64,000 nt of DNA, taken from NCBI GenBank assembly GCA_045637805.1, contig JAZUAE010000014.1, forward strand, positions 1 to 64,000. Direction: 5' to 3'. The stretch's first letter is position 1, and every line of letters begins with the position of its first letter. Origin of the DNA: CAKVLG01 sp045637805. Its GTDB lineage: Bacteria > Bacillota > Clostridia > Christensenellales > UBA1242. A program made the translations under genes and the position numbers. The notes beneath the pieces were generated by a model that ran no database searches, was not told the origin of the DNA, and saw nothing but the letters and a program-made list of their open reading frames with translations. Positions 26,986-35,803 of this stretch are shown here, piece by piece.

Positions 26986-27402
26986 ATTAAGAAATATTTT
27001 TTATTACTAATAGTTGTTATTTTAATTATTGTGGCGGGATTTGGCTCAATTTCTCTTTACGAATTAAACGATACTAAAGCTAATATATATGTCGCGTCAA
27101 AGAGTGATACGTTTGGTTTTTTTGATATTGTAAATGTCAAAAACGACAATTATATTAAACTAAAAAGAAATGGAAATATTGTTGGAGAGTTTATAGAAAT
27201 TGATAAGTCTGATTTAAGAACAATAATTAAAAAACTAGGTGTTAATATTACAAAAGAGTATTACGCGTCTGGAAGAAAGATTGTGGAAGGTGTTAGTAAA
27301 CTCTTACCATATTCAAATGAAAATCAAAATTTTAATATACAAATATGTATTAATTCAGAATACGTAAAGGTGGGAACACCTGCTTTACTCGATAGTTTTT
27401 AG
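26977..27402 (+). CDS. Small membrane-anchored protein, possibly YwmB-like
   Basis: About 141 residues. An N-terminal membrane helix (FLLLIVVILIIVAGFGSISL) is followed by an extracytoplasmic domain ending NIQICINSEYVKVGTPALLDS. The ending is reminiscent of YwmB-like proteins, which lie near spoIID/spoIIQ in Firmicutes, but this is weak. The GTG at 26977 is almost on top of the AGGTAGG sequence; an ATT at 26986, eight bases further, would give normal spacing, so the true start is uncertain. Followed 44 bases later by the SpoIIQ-like gene. Confidence 0.55.
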   Translation: MIFIKKYFLLLIVVILIIVAGFGSISLYELNDTKANIYVASKSDTFGFFDIVNVKNDNYIKLKRNGNIVGEFIEIDKSDLRTIIKKLGVNITKEYYASGRKIVEGVSKLLPYSNENQNFNIQICINSEYVKVGTPALLDSF

Positions 27403-27446
27403 TATAAAATAAATTTTGTTGGTTATAAATTTGTTAGGAGGCAAAA

Positions 27447-28055
27447 ATGTTTAAAAGATTTATTGGTTGTATAAAAGATAATTTGAAGAATATAGGTATA
27501 GGGTGTTTAATCATAACTGTTATGTCTATGATTACAATTTCAGCTTATACTGCGCTTGTAGGTGGCACGGAAGGGGAGATTACCGATGAGATAAGTAATG
27601 AATATCCGCCTATAGAACAAACTGGAAGTCAATCAACTATTGTTTTTGTAAATCCGGTGGAAAATGGTACAGTTCAAAAGGAATACGCTGATGATAAATT
27701 ACTTGAAGATAAGACATCTGGGTATTGGCAAACCCATCAAGGTATTGATTATTCTGCACCAGCCGGTTCAAAAATTTATGCTGTTTGTGATGGAACTATA
27801 GAATCCATAAAAAACGATATGATGGACGGAACCGTTATTACATTAAAGATAAGTGATGATATTAAAGTTGTATATAAAAGCTTATCGGAAGAAGTTGTTG
27901 TTAAAGAAGGTGATACTGTTAAAGCGGGTGACCAAATAGCTGTTATTGGTACAAATATGACAGAAAAAGCAGATGGTGTGCATTTGCATTTAGAAATGTA
28001 TGAAAATGGTGTATTAGTTAATCCGAGCGGATATTTCAGTGAAGACAATAAATAA
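27447..28055 (+). CDS. M23 (LytM) domain protein, SpoIIQ-like
   Basis: 202 residues. A membrane anchor (about 17-37) is followed by a linker and a LytM domain. The run NPVENGTVQKEYADDKL then WQTHQGIDYSAPAG closely follows SpoIIQ of sporulating Clostridia. The zinc ligands look intact (His97, Asp101, and HLH at 179-181), as in clostridial SpoIIQ and unlike the degenerate Bacillus one. SpoIIQ joins SpoIIIAH across the forespore membranes. No spoIID or spoIIIA gene is in this window, so a general cell-wall endopeptidase is the alternative. ATG at 27447 behind TAGGAGG. Confidence 0.75.
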   Translation: MFKRFIGCIKDNLKNIGIGCLIITVMSMITISAYTALVGGTEGEITDEISNEYPPIEQTGSQSTIVFVNPVENGTVQKEYADDKLLEDKTSGYWQTHQGIDYSAPAGSKIYAVCDGTIESIKNDMMDGTVITLKISDDIKVVYKSLSEEVVVKEGDTVKAGDQIAVIGTNMTEKADGVHLHLEMYENGVLVNPSGYFSEDNK

Positions 28056-28085
28056 AAAGTACAACTAAAAAGTTGTACTTTTTAT
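28054..28085 (+). terminator. Terminator after the SpoIIQ-like gene
   Basis: AAAAAGTACAACT / AGTTGTACTTTTT perfect 13-bp stem with AAAA loop. Confidence 0.9.
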
Positions 28086-28134
28086 TTGCTAAATATTTTT
28101 ATATTTAATATACTATTAATTAGAGGATAGAAAA

Positions 28135-29532
28135 ATGAATAAAACAAAAATAGTATGTACAATAGGACCTGCATCTAGTGATTATAAAACAATCAAAGAA
28201 ATGGCTATGGCAGGTATGGATGTTGCTAGATTTAACATGAGTCACGGAACACATGAATCGCATCATAAAGCAATAGAAATTGTAAAACAAGTAAGAGAAG
28301 ATTTGGGACTTCCTATCTCTATAATGATAGATACAAAAGGCCCTGAAATTAGAATTAAACAATTTGAGCATGGAAATATTGTTCTAAAAAGAAATGCAAA
28401 ATTTATTTTAACAACCAAAAATATACTTGGAAATAATGATGTTGTTTCTGTTACGTATTCTAAATTGCCAGAAATTTTAAAAGTTGGAGATAGGATATTG
28501 TTAAATGATGGTTTCGTTGAATTAATGGTTGTAGATAAAAACTCCACAGACGTGTTGACAAAAGTTGTTGTTGGCGGATCATTATCTAACAATAAGAGCA
28601 TAAATATCCCTGGTGTTGATTTAAAAATGCCGTACTTGTCTGAAACGGACAAAAAGGATATAAATTTTGCAGTAGATGAAGATGCTGATATACTGGCTAT
28701 TTCTTTTGTTAACTGTGCAAACGATGTTTTTGAAATAAGAAAATTATTGAAAAAATTAAATTGTGAAAATATGCTTATTTGCGCCAAGATTGAAAGCAGG
28801 CAAGGCGTTAGCAATATGGACGAAATAATTCAAGTATCAGATGGTGTCATGGTGGCGCGTGGTGATCTAGGTGTAGAGGTTAATTTTGAAAAGATACCTT
28901 GGTTACAAAAAGAACTAATAAAGAAGTGTAATGATTGTGGTAAATTTACAATAACTGCAACTCAAATGTTAGAATCAATGATTCATACTAATAGACCAAC
29001 AAGAGCTGAAATTTCAGATGTTGCAAATGCCATATTAGACGGTACAAGTGCATTAATGCTTTCAGGAGAAACTTCTAGTGGAGATCACCCTGCTCTGGTT
29101 GTGAAAACAATGCAAAAAATAGCTAGTGAATGTGAAAAGACATTAAAAACAGAAATAAGAAGTTTTGAGTCTAAAAATATTTCTGAAAGCTTAGGTTTTG
29201 CAGCAGTAGATTTGGCAGATAGCTTAAAGGCGAAAGCTATTATTTGTGTAACTCAAACGGGCTTTACTGCTAAATGCATTTCAAGATTTAGACCAAGCAA
29301 TATAATTGTTGCTTGTACTCCAAGCAAAAAAGCATATAATCAACTTGCAGTATATTTTGGTGTAATGTCTGTTATGGATAAACAATATAAAGATACTGAC
29401 AAAATGCTTGAGAGCGCAAGGCTTCAAGCTGAGGCTTGTGGATTTGTAAAGAAGGGGGACCTTGTAGTTCAAACTTCAGGAAATGCGTGTGGGCTTTCAG
29501 GAACGACAACTCTTCATGTTTCAAAGATATAA
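28135..29532 (+). CDS. pyk: Pyruvate kinase
   Basis: 465 residues. Converts phosphoenolpyruvate and ADP to pyruvate and ATP. The start MNKTKIVCTIGPAS, ARFNMSHG, MIDTKGPEIR, KIESRQGVSNMDEI, MVARGDLGVEV and TATQMLESMI motifs are all present; the catalytic Lys sits in CAKIES. It has no extra C-terminal PEP-utilising domain as in Bacillus Pyk. Start ATG at 28135 behind AGAGGAT. Monocistronic, between two strong terminators, about 13 kb from the pgk-tpiA-gpmI operon. Confidence 0.97.
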   Translation: MNKTKIVCTIGPASSDYKTIKEMAMAGMDVARFNMSHGTHESHHKAIEIVKQVREDLGLPISIMIDTKGPEIRIKQFEHGNIVLKRNAKFILTTKNILGNNDVVSVTYSKLPEILKVGDRILLNDGFVELMVVDKNSTDVLTKVVVGGSLSNNKSINIPGVDLKMPYLSETDKKDINFAVDEDADILAISFVNCANDVFEIRKLLKKLNCENMLICAKIESRQGVSNMDEIIQVSDGVMVARGDLGVEVNFEKIPWLQKELIKKCNDCGKFTITATQMLESMIHTNRPTRAEISDVANAILDGTSALMLSGETSSGDHPALVVKTMQKIASECEKTLKTEIRSFESKNISESLGFAAVDLADSLKAKAIICVTQTGFTAKCISRFRPSNIIVACTPSKKAYNQLAVYFGVMSVMDKQYKDTDKMLESARLQAEACGFVKKGDLVVQTSGNACGLSGTTTLHVSKI

Positions 29533-29560
29533 AAAATAAGACCATTTTGGTCTTATTTTT
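29531..29560. terminator. Bidirectional terminator between pyk and ttcA-like gene
   Basis: AAAAAATAAGACC / GGTCTTATTTTT stem with loop ATTTT region; it overlaps the last codons of the convergent gene. Confidence 0.85.
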
Positions 29561-30263
29561 TATTCCATAGATTATAACGTTCAGGATGGATGATTGAATT
29601 TATTAGATTTTGTTCAATTAACTTGTCGCCTTGGCTAAGATTTTTAACAATGTTTTTTGCATCTTCGCGTTTTGTTTTTTTATTAGCTGGGCAAGGGTTC
29701 TTAAAGATAGGGAAGTTGACGGTCGCTCTACATATTTCTTCCTCAGTCAAATATACAAGTGGGCGAATAACGGTTATCCCAGATTTTGTGAGTTCGGTTT
29801 TTGGTGCAAACGTTGAAAGTCTACCTTCGTACATCATTGACATGATAAGTGTTTCAACAAGATCGTTTGCGTGGTGCCCTAATGCTACTTTATTTGCCCC
29901 AAGTTCCTTGGCTTTATTGCATAGGGCACCGCGACGCATTTTAGAACATAGAGAACAAGGATTCTTTTCCTGGCGCAGATTAAATACTATTTCAAAAATA
30001 TCACTTTCTTCAACATAGAAAGGTACGTTTAATTTATTGCAAAATTCTTTCAATGTAGAAAATTCTGTACCGCGCTTACCTTGATTGATAGTGATAGCTA
30101 TAAGATTAAAATCGCTATCATTGTATTTTTTATACTCAGATAAAACTTTTAAAAGAAGTAAACTATCTTTACCACCAGAAAGACCAACGGCGACAGTGTC
30201 ACCCCTTTCTATTAAATTTAATTCATGGATTGCTTTTACTGTTTTACTTATTAATTTTTTCAT
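29553..30263 (-). CDS. ttcA: TtcA-family tRNA thiolation ATPase
   Basis: 236 residues. PP-loop SGGKDS at 29-34, paired cysteines Cys103 and Cys106 in NPCSLCSKMRRGAL, GHHANDLVET, and a third cysteine in KNPCPANKKT near the C-terminus. This is the TtcA pattern (2-thiocytidine at tRNA position 32, Fe-S dependent) rather than TilS. The start MKKLISKTV at 30263 is preferred; the frame continues upstream for 20 codons of unlikely sequence. No ribosome binding site lies before the ATG, but a promoter -10 sits seven bases away. Confidence 0.85.
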   Translation of the reverse strand: MKKLISKTVKAIHELNLIERGDTVAVGLSGGKDSLLLLKVLSEYKKYNDSDFNLIAITINQGKRGTEFSTLKEFCNKLNVPFYVEESDIFEIVFNLRQEKNPCSLCSKMRRGALCNKAKELGANKVALGHHANDLVETLIMSMMYEGRLSTFAPKTELTKSGITVIRPLVYLTEEEICRATVNFPIFKNPCPANKKTKREDAKNIVKNLSQGDKLIEQNLINSIIHPERYNLWNKK

Positions 30264-30270
30264 AAGTATT

Positions 30271-30298
30271 ATTTTACACGGCTTTGGGAATAAATCAA
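30271..30298 (-). promoter_or_regulatory. Promoter of the ttcA-like gene, leaderless
   Basis: On the minus strand TTGATT (30293-30298), 16-bp spacer, TAAAAT (30271-30276), seven bases before the ATG. Confidence 0.5.
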
Positions 30299-30327
30299 GT
30301 AAATAAGTAAAAAATGCTGGCAAGAGT

Positions 30328-30356
30328 TTGACAAGATTGTTATTTAACTATATAAT
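30328..30356 (+). promoter_or_regulatory. Consensus promoter of the Ig-like lipoprotein gene
   Basis: TTGACA (30328-30333), 17-bp spacer, TATAAT (30351-30356), 15 bases before the ATG at 30372. Confidence 0.75.
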
Positions 30357-30371
30357 TGTTTTAGAGTAGTT

Positions 30372-31376
30372 ATGAAAAAGAGAAGTTTTATTTTAGCAAT
30401 GTTTCTTATTTTTTCTACGGTACTTTTGTCTGCCTGTGGCGTACAAGGAAGTACTCAAGTTGTTGGTGTAAAATTTTCAACAGAGAGGCTTGTAAGCTTT
30501 GATGGAAGACAAGTAAAATGTTTTATGCTAGATGTGGGGGAAGAGTTTAATATCCCTTATCAAATTTTCCCAAATACAGCAACTGAAGATGCGAACGTTG
30601 TTTTTTCTCACAAAGCAGATAACAGATACAATAATACATTCAATTTTATAGATGGTAAATTTCAAATATTAAATAGTAATTTTCCTGAAGAGGGGGTTCT
30701 TGTTAATATAGTTGTAAACAGTGAACACACAGATGAATGTCTTATAAAAAAGGTTAAATATCCAGAAAGCAACTTAAAAGGTGACACTGAAGATATCATA
30801 TACCAAAATGCGACTTATGTTTTTTCAGTTGTAGACGATTATGGAAAATCTATAGATGTAACTAAATATAATTTTTGTATTGAAAGCTCCGATGAATCAG
30901 TTGTTAAAATTGAAAATAACGATTCATTAATTGTAAAATCTACAGGCAAAAGAGGCGCGTCCAAAATTACAGTTTCATATGTTTCAGATGCTGGTAAAAA
31001 ATATAAAATTGGTGAAAAAACATTAACTGTATTGATGAATGCTGTAGATTCAAAAATTGTTATAGATGGCAATATTGTTAATATGCAAAATTTAAATATT
31101 GTTTTGGATAAAGATCAAAATGGCGATGCTATACCAAAAGATATGGACGTTTCGGTTTATTTAATTGACAGTGAAGGATTTGAAATAACCGGTTTTGATT
31201 ATGAAATTAAGATTATCTCAGGCAGTGCGATAACCGTAAACGAAAAAAGAATTACACTTCATCATAGTGGTAATAAAGAATTAAAATGCATAATAGAAAT
31301 TGTAACAAAAGCGTTAGATAGTAATGGTTCTCATGTTAAAATTAGACTCAATATAAATGTGACAAAAGAAACTTAA
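30372..31376 (+). CDS. Surface lipoprotein with Ig-like repeats
   Basis: 334 residues. Signal peptide with lipobox LLSAC (lipid Cys at about 22). The mature part is beta-rich; residues around 170-215 (SSDESVVKIENNDSLIVKS then GASKITVSYVSDAGK) look like a bacterial Ig-like (Big2) domain and the rest may hold related repeats. First gene of a block of exported proteins (to 38582). Probably attached to the outer face of the membrane; function unknown. Confidence 0.75.
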   Translation: MKKRSFILAMFLIFSTVLLSACGVQGSTQVVGVKFSTERLVSFDGRQVKCFMLDVGEEFNIPYQIFPNTATEDANVVFSHKADNRYNNTFNFIDGKFQILNSNFPEEGVLVNIVVNSEHTDECLIKKVKYPESNLKGDTEDIIYQNATYVFSVVDDYGKSIDVTKYNFCIESSDESVVKIENNDSLIVKSTGKRGASKITVSYVSDAGKKYKIGEKTLTVLMNAVDSKIVIDGNIVNMQNLNIVLDKDQNGDAIPKDMDVSVYLIDSEGFEITGFDYEIKIISGSAITVNEKRITLHHSGNKELKCIIEIVTKALDSNGSHVKIRLNINVTKET

Positions 31377-31450
31377 GCGTGTGCGAAAAAATTCTTGATT
31401 TTAATCTATTTTTACTTGTAAAATATATAAAAATCGCAAAATTATATCTA

Positions 31451-31477
31451 AACCACCTCTCAAGGGGTGGTTTTTTT
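31451..31477 (+). terminator. Terminator before the GLUG-type surface protein gene
   Basis: AACCACC / GGTGGTT stem followed by seven Ts, 74 bases after the lipoprotein stop. Confidence 0.85.
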
Positions 31478-31499
31478 GAGTTTAAATTAAAAAGTGGTA

Positions 31500-31528
31500 T
31501 TGACAGTGACATTATTTTGAGATATAAT
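31500..31528 (+). promoter_or_regulatory. Perfect consensus promoter
   Basis: TTGACA (31500-31505), 17-bp spacer, TATAAT (31523-31528). It drives the 877-residue surface protein gene, which also has GGAGG, so strong expression is expected. Confidence 0.85.
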
Positions 31529-31557
31529 ATTCATAAATTATCGCATGGAGGCAAAAT

Positions 31558-34191
31558 ATGAATAAAAAAGGTTTGCTTATTAGTGTTGCTTGTTCAGTTG
31601 TTTTAACTTTAGCATTAGCCATTTACACACTTGTATCAGTACTTGATGTGAAAATGTCTGATGAGCCTAAAAACTCAACTGTTGCAGTAGCATACAGAAC
31701 AAGAGATGAAATAAAAGATTTATCAGCTTACAATGAAGATTCAATGACTTTTAAGTATAGTGACAATGAAAATCCAGCTATTTCTTATGATGAAACAACT
31801 GGAAAATATATTGCTGCAGGTGCTGGTACCGTTGAAGTTGTTGTAAATATTGATGATAAGGGTAATACAAAAACTTATAATATCACAGTGGTTGATCAGG
31901 AGTTTGATGGGGAAGGTAATCCTATTAATAATATTGCAATCACATCAAGAGATCATTTGTTAGAGTATGCAGAACTTGCAAATTCAACAGAAAGTGATTC
32001 GGTTAATTTCCGTGGTTTTACAGTAACCCTTTACAATGATATTGATTTGGCTGGTATTAACTGGACACCTATTGGAACAAGAGAAAGACCTTTCTATGGA
32101 ATTTTCAATGGTAATGGATATACAATAAAAGGAATGAATATTCATATTACAACTGAAAATATTTCAGATTTTATAGCAATAATTGATAATAAAGTTACAA
32201 TGTATGTTGGTTTCTTTGGTTGCGTTGATGGACTTAAAGACGAAACTGATTCATTCGAAGCTTTTGGTGAGATTAATGATCTTAATTTCGACAGTGCCTT
32301 TATTAAAATTGATAGTGATGTAAAAACAGCTATTGATTCTATTTTAAATGAAGATGCATTAAACGTAAAAACATTCTCTCAATCAGGTATAGGTATACTT
32401 GCTGGTAGAATATATTACTCAACAGTTAGTGGTGCTGAAAATAATTCAACTTTAACTAATTGTAAAATTGATGGTTTTGGAGTGGTTGTTGATGAAACAA
32501 CTCCTAATGGACTTGGCGGACTTGTTGGTGTGATGCTTAATTCATCAAATATTGAAAATTACAATGTCAACATCACAATAAACAATGACTATACTGCAGC
32601 AAGCGCCGTAGATGAAAAAGGTACAATTTTAGAAGGAAACTTAATCGGTGGTTTAGTTGGATTAGTATTAAACAATTATGACGGTGCTGCTGATTCTTCA
32701 ATATCTAATTGTTCAGTTAATGTTAAAGCGTTAATAAAGGCTGATAATATGACAAGGTTTGGTGGCGCAGTTGGCGCATTAGTTGATGCAACAATGAATA
32801 ATGTGGCAATTAATGCGGATATAAAAACAAATACTGGAAAAACAAACGATGAGGTAATGTATAGTGCTGTTGCTGGTGCAGTTTATTACACTCAAGGAAG
32901 TGCTACAATTGCAAATACAACTGTAAGAATTGAAGCGTCAGTTCATGCAAATGTAAGCGGTTTTATTCATGAAAATAATTCAACAATTACGAACTCAAAA
33001 GTAGAGTATGCTGCAATTAGTTCGTTCTATACCAACGGTTTTGCATATACAAACTTTGGAACAATAAGCTTTGATAAAAAATTTGAAGGTGTTGCTGTAA
33101 ATGCTAAACTTGCTGGTTTTGTAAATTCAGGATTTGTTTACAATAACTACAATACAATTACGGGTTATGCTGCAGCAGGTGAAGTTTATACTCCAGTTAA
33201 CGTTATAATTAACAGCAAAAACAAAATATATGGTTCAGTACAATCTTCAAATACATTCTCAAACACTGTAGGTTCTGCTGGTTTTGCAAATAAATCTGAA
33301 AAAAATACTACAATATCTAATTTTGATGTTACCGTTCAAATTAAAAATGATGTTAACCAAGCTGGTCTTGTGTTTAATCTTGGAACATATAATTCTACTG
33401 AAGCGGCAACGCTTTCAAATATGAAGGTAAACGCAACATTTACATCTGTTCAAGTAACAACTAACGGTAAAGATATTTCTACAACAAAATACATGGCGGG
33501 TGCAGTTGCTAGATTATTTGGAAATGGAACTGTTGATAATGTTGATGTTACTCTTAATGCAAATGCTGATGCCGATACTTCAAAGCAATATGGCGTTCAA
33601 TTCTTTGGTGGTGTTGTTGCAAGAATTCTTGAAGACGGTGCTGTTCTAAAGAATGCAACAGTTAGTGGTTATGCTTATTTTAATACGGCCAACTATACGG
33701 TTTCAATTAATAGTGCTAACGAGGTAGCAACTTATCAATCGTCATTAATAGGTGGACTTGTTGGTGCAATTTCTGATGATGGATTGTCTGAATCAAATGG
33801 TCTATATACGGATAAAAAGCAAGATCAATATGCAAAGATTGAAACTGTAGCAAATATAGTTATTACAGGAAATACTGTAGAAAATATGACAATAATTGCT
33901 GATATCGGAAACAATGATGTCATTACATCTGGTAAAATGGTTAGCCGTTGGAGATTTAGAGCTCTTGGTGCAACTATCGGAAGCATTAATAATGGTGACT
34001 CAGATTTAGAGCTTGATTCTAACACATTGATAAATGTGACAATATATACAAATCCTAATGACTATAATTTCACAACTTCTGATTCTGATTATAAATCAAG
34101 TTTAACTGATTCAAATAAAAGTTATGGTTTTTCAAACATTGTGGTTTCAAAAGATGCAGCTGTCACAAATGTTAAAATTAATGAATTATAA
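31558..34191 (+). CDS. Large surface protein with GLUG-type repeats
   Basis: 877 residues. N-terminal membrane anchor (LLISVACSVVLTLALAIYTL), a short Ig-like segment (to about 120), then a long repeat region beginning ITSRDHLLEYAELANST with FTVTLYNDIDLAGINWTPIG and YGIFNGNGYTIKGMNI, the standard opening of GLUG-motif adhesins. Repeated GGLVG, GFVNSG and LIGGLVG glycine turns suggest a right-handed beta-helix. Such proteins act as adhesins or surface filaments. Composition is Asn/Thr/Ala-rich with few cysteines, as usual for exported proteins. ATG at 31558 behind TGGAGG. Confidence 0.8.
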   Translation: MNKKGLLISVACSVVLTLALAIYTLVSVLDVKMSDEPKNSTVAVAYRTRDEIKDLSAYNEDSMTFKYSDNENPAISYDETTGKYIAAGAGTVEVVVNIDDKGNTKTYNITVVDQEFDGEGNPINNIAITSRDHLLEYAELANSTESDSVNFRGFTVTLYNDIDLAGINWTPIGTRERPFYGIFNGNGYTIKGMNIHITTENISDFIAIIDNKVTMYVGFFGCVDGLKDETDSFEAFGEINDLNFDSAFIKIDSDVKTAIDSILNEDALNVKTFSQSGIGILAGRIYYSTVSGAENNSTLTNCKIDGFGVVVDETTPNGLGGLVGVMLNSSNIENYNVNITINNDYTAASAVDEKGTILEGNLIGGLVGLVLNNYDGAADSSISNCSVNVKALIKADNMTRFGGAVGALVDATMNNVAINADIKTNTGKTNDEVMYSAVAGAVYYTQGSATIANTTVRIEASVHANVSGFIHENNSTITNSKVEYAAISSFYTNGFAYTNFGTISFDKKFEGVAVNAKLAGFVNSGFVYNNYNTITGYAAAGEVYTPVNVIINSKNKIYGSVQSSNTFSNTVGSAGFANKSEKNTTISNFDVTVQIKNDVNQAGLVFNLGTYNSTEAATLSNMKVNATFTSVQVTTNGKDISTTKYMAGAVARLFGNGTVDNVDVTLNANADADTSKQYGVQFFGGVVARILEDGAVLKNATVSGYAYFNTANYTVSINSANEVATYQSSLIGGLVGAISDDGLSESNGLYTDKKQDQYAKIETVANIVITGNTVENMTIIADIGNNDVITSGKMVSRWRFRALGATIGSINNGDSDLELDSNTLINVTIYTNPNDYNFTTSDSDYKSSLTDSNKSYGFSNIVVSKDAAVTNVKINEL

Positions 34192-34199
34192 TTATAAAA

Positions 34200-34230
34200 C
34201 AAAAGGGGGCTAATAAGTCCTCTTTTTTGT
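34200..34230 (+). terminator. Imperfect terminator after the GLUG-type gene
   Basis: AAAAGGGGG region pairs with CCTCTTTTTT through several G-T pairs around loop TAATAA, followed by Ts. Confidence 0.6.
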
Positions 34231-34259
34231 TTGACAATAATAGTTATATTTTATAAAAT
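34231..34259 (+). promoter_or_regulatory. Promoter of the Big2-like gene
   Basis: TTGACA (34231-34236), 17-bp spacer, TAAAAT (34254-34259). Confidence 0.7.
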
Positions 34260-34300
34260 AAATATGTAAAAATTGTGTAAACTATAGATAAGGATTAAAA

Positions 34301-35533
34301 ATGAGTGGTAAGATAAAAGCTTTAATATCTATTGCTGTTAGTGTAGTCGTAATAGTTGCGGCTGTTTTTATAATCACATCTGTTCTTGGCACTAATCAAA
34401 ATGTTACAGTTTATGATTTTAGGATAATGCAGAAGAATGCTCAAAATGTCCGTACAGAATTAGTAAATAAAACAGTTTATTTAACAAGTGAAGAAGAAAA
34501 CTACTTTGAATTTGATGTGTATTTAGATGCAACGCAAACTGTTAATATTTATTTTGAAAGTTCAGATGAATCTATTGCAAAAATTTTTATAAGTTCTGGA
34601 AAGTATATATGTAAATATTATAGATCCGGCAATGCAACAATAACCGCCTTTGCAGGCTCTAATGGTGTTGTAAAAGATCAATTTAATGTTGTTGTAAAAG
34701 AAACTGTTGTTGATTCAATTAAGTTTAAAGACAATGGATTTGTTGAAAATGATTTAGAGTTAAATATATTTAGTGACGGAAGAGAATATTTGTTTGAGTA
34801 TGAAGCAGTAGGTCATAATAATGGATTAGTTAATTATGATTCAATTACACTTGTCGAAGAAGATTTTTTATTAGATACTGTTAAGTTTGATCCAAAAGCA
34901 AAAACGCTTATGCTTCAAAAAAATGAAGGGGAAGGATTTACAGAATATTTAACATTTAAAGTTTCATACGATTCAGACGAAGGTGAGGTCTTTGTAAAGA
35001 CTATATCCGTTAAAGTGAATGTAAAAAAGAATACTACTATGGGAATGATTGCTGTAGTTTCAAATACTCCTTATTTTGAAACTGAAAAATTTATTTACAC
35101 AAATATAGATGGTTTTGAAGCCGAAAACGAAGAGCAAGTGGTAGATAAATTGTATTTAAATGAAAAATATCAATCATTATATGTTAGATTGTATAGAGTA
35201 GACGAAAACAAAACACGTACAGTTGTTTATGGTGCAAGTCTTTCTACTTCAACAGGATTAACAGTTGTTCAAATTGGAACTGGTAAAGATTCTTACTATG
35301 AAATAAAATTGACCGCGAAAACGAATGCTGAAATAAAATTCTCCTATGGAAAAGAAATTAATCTTTCTATTGAATATAAAAACCCAACCATTGAAGATTT
35401 ATATACAATAGAGCAAGTGTCAGGAAAAGATGTTTATATCTATACATACTGGGATACAAGATTTGAAAGAACTGATACAATTTGTGACGCGGCAGGTAAT
35501 ATAATAGGATTTTCAGAAGATTCGAACACATAG
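34301..35533 (+). CDS. Membrane-anchored protein with Big2/Ig-like domains
   Basis: 410 residues. N-terminal membrane helix (SIAVSVVVIVAAVFIITSVL) and an extracytoplasmic part. Residues 80-130 (IYFESSDESIAKIFISSGKY then SGNATITAFAGSNG) are a Big2-like Ig domain; the remainder is beta-rich with no recognised family. It shares its architecture with the lipoprotein at 30372 and the N-terminus of the 877-residue protein, so the three may be partners. Start ATG at 34301 behind AAGGA. Followed directly by the Smr gene. Confidence 0.7.
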   Translation: MSGKIKALISIAVSVVVIVAAVFIITSVLGTNQNVTVYDFRIMQKNAQNVRTELVNKTVYLTSEEENYFEFDVYLDATQTVNIYFESSDESIAKIFISSGKYICKYYRSGNATITAFAGSNGVVKDQFNVVVKETVVDSIKFKDNGFVENDLELNIFSDGREYLFEYEAVGHNNGLVNYDSITLVEEDFLLDTVKFDPKAKTLMLQKNEGEGFTEYLTFKVSYDSDEGEVFVKTISVKVNVKKNTTMGMIAVVSNTPYFETEKFIYTNIDGFEAENEEQVVDKLYLNEKYQSLYVRLYRVDENKTRTVVYGASLSTSTGLTVVQIGTGKDSYYEIKLTAKTNAEIKFSYGKEINLSIEYKNPTIEDLYTIEQVSGKDVYIYTYWDTRFERTDTICDAAGNIIGFSEDSNT

Positions 35534-35539
35534 GTGATT

Positions 35540-35794
35540 ATGATCGGTTTTATTGAAAAAGATTATGGAAAAACAAAAATAGTGGACTTACACGGGCTTT
35601 CGCTAGAACAGGCGAAAGCCGAAATTATTTATGAAATAAATAGTGTCGATATTGATATAAAAAATATTTTACTTGTTCACGGCTTTAATCGCGGTACAGT
35701 TCTAAAAAATTTTATTAGAAAAGAATTTGTATATGACAAAGTGTTAAAAAAAATAAATATTGACGCAAGTGCGACATTATTAGTTTTAAAATAA
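35540..35794 (+). CDS. Small Smr-domain protein
   Basis: 84 residues, a single Smr domain: VDLHGLSLEQAKAEI, then LLVHGFNRGTVLKNFIR. Smr domains act as endonucleases on RNA or DNA, or bind ribosomes. The DLHG and HG(x)G-like elements are present, with FNRG in place of the usual GxGxG. ATG at 35540 is chosen, five bases after AGGTG; the GTG at 35534 lies in that site. Follows the Big2-like gene without a gap and precedes the pseudo-signal-peptidase gene by ten bases. Confidence 0.8.
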   Translation: MIGFIEKDYGKTKIVDLHGLSLEQAKAEIIYEINSVDIDIKNILLVHGFNRGTVLKNFIRKEFVYDKVLKKINIDASATLLVLK

Positions 35795-35803
35795 GGGGAA
35801 GAC

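Noticed and set aside
28263..28814. Long minus-strand frame inside pyk (and similar long frames opposite rplI, glmU-like, murC, gpmI and others)
   Set aside because: They mirror the codon pattern of highly conserved genes on the other strand and have no ribosome binding site or family match.
31379..31561. A 60-codon frame between the lipoprotein and GLUG-type genes
   Set aside because: It runs through a terminator hairpin (31451-31477) and the consensus promoter at 31500-31528, and has no ribosome binding site.
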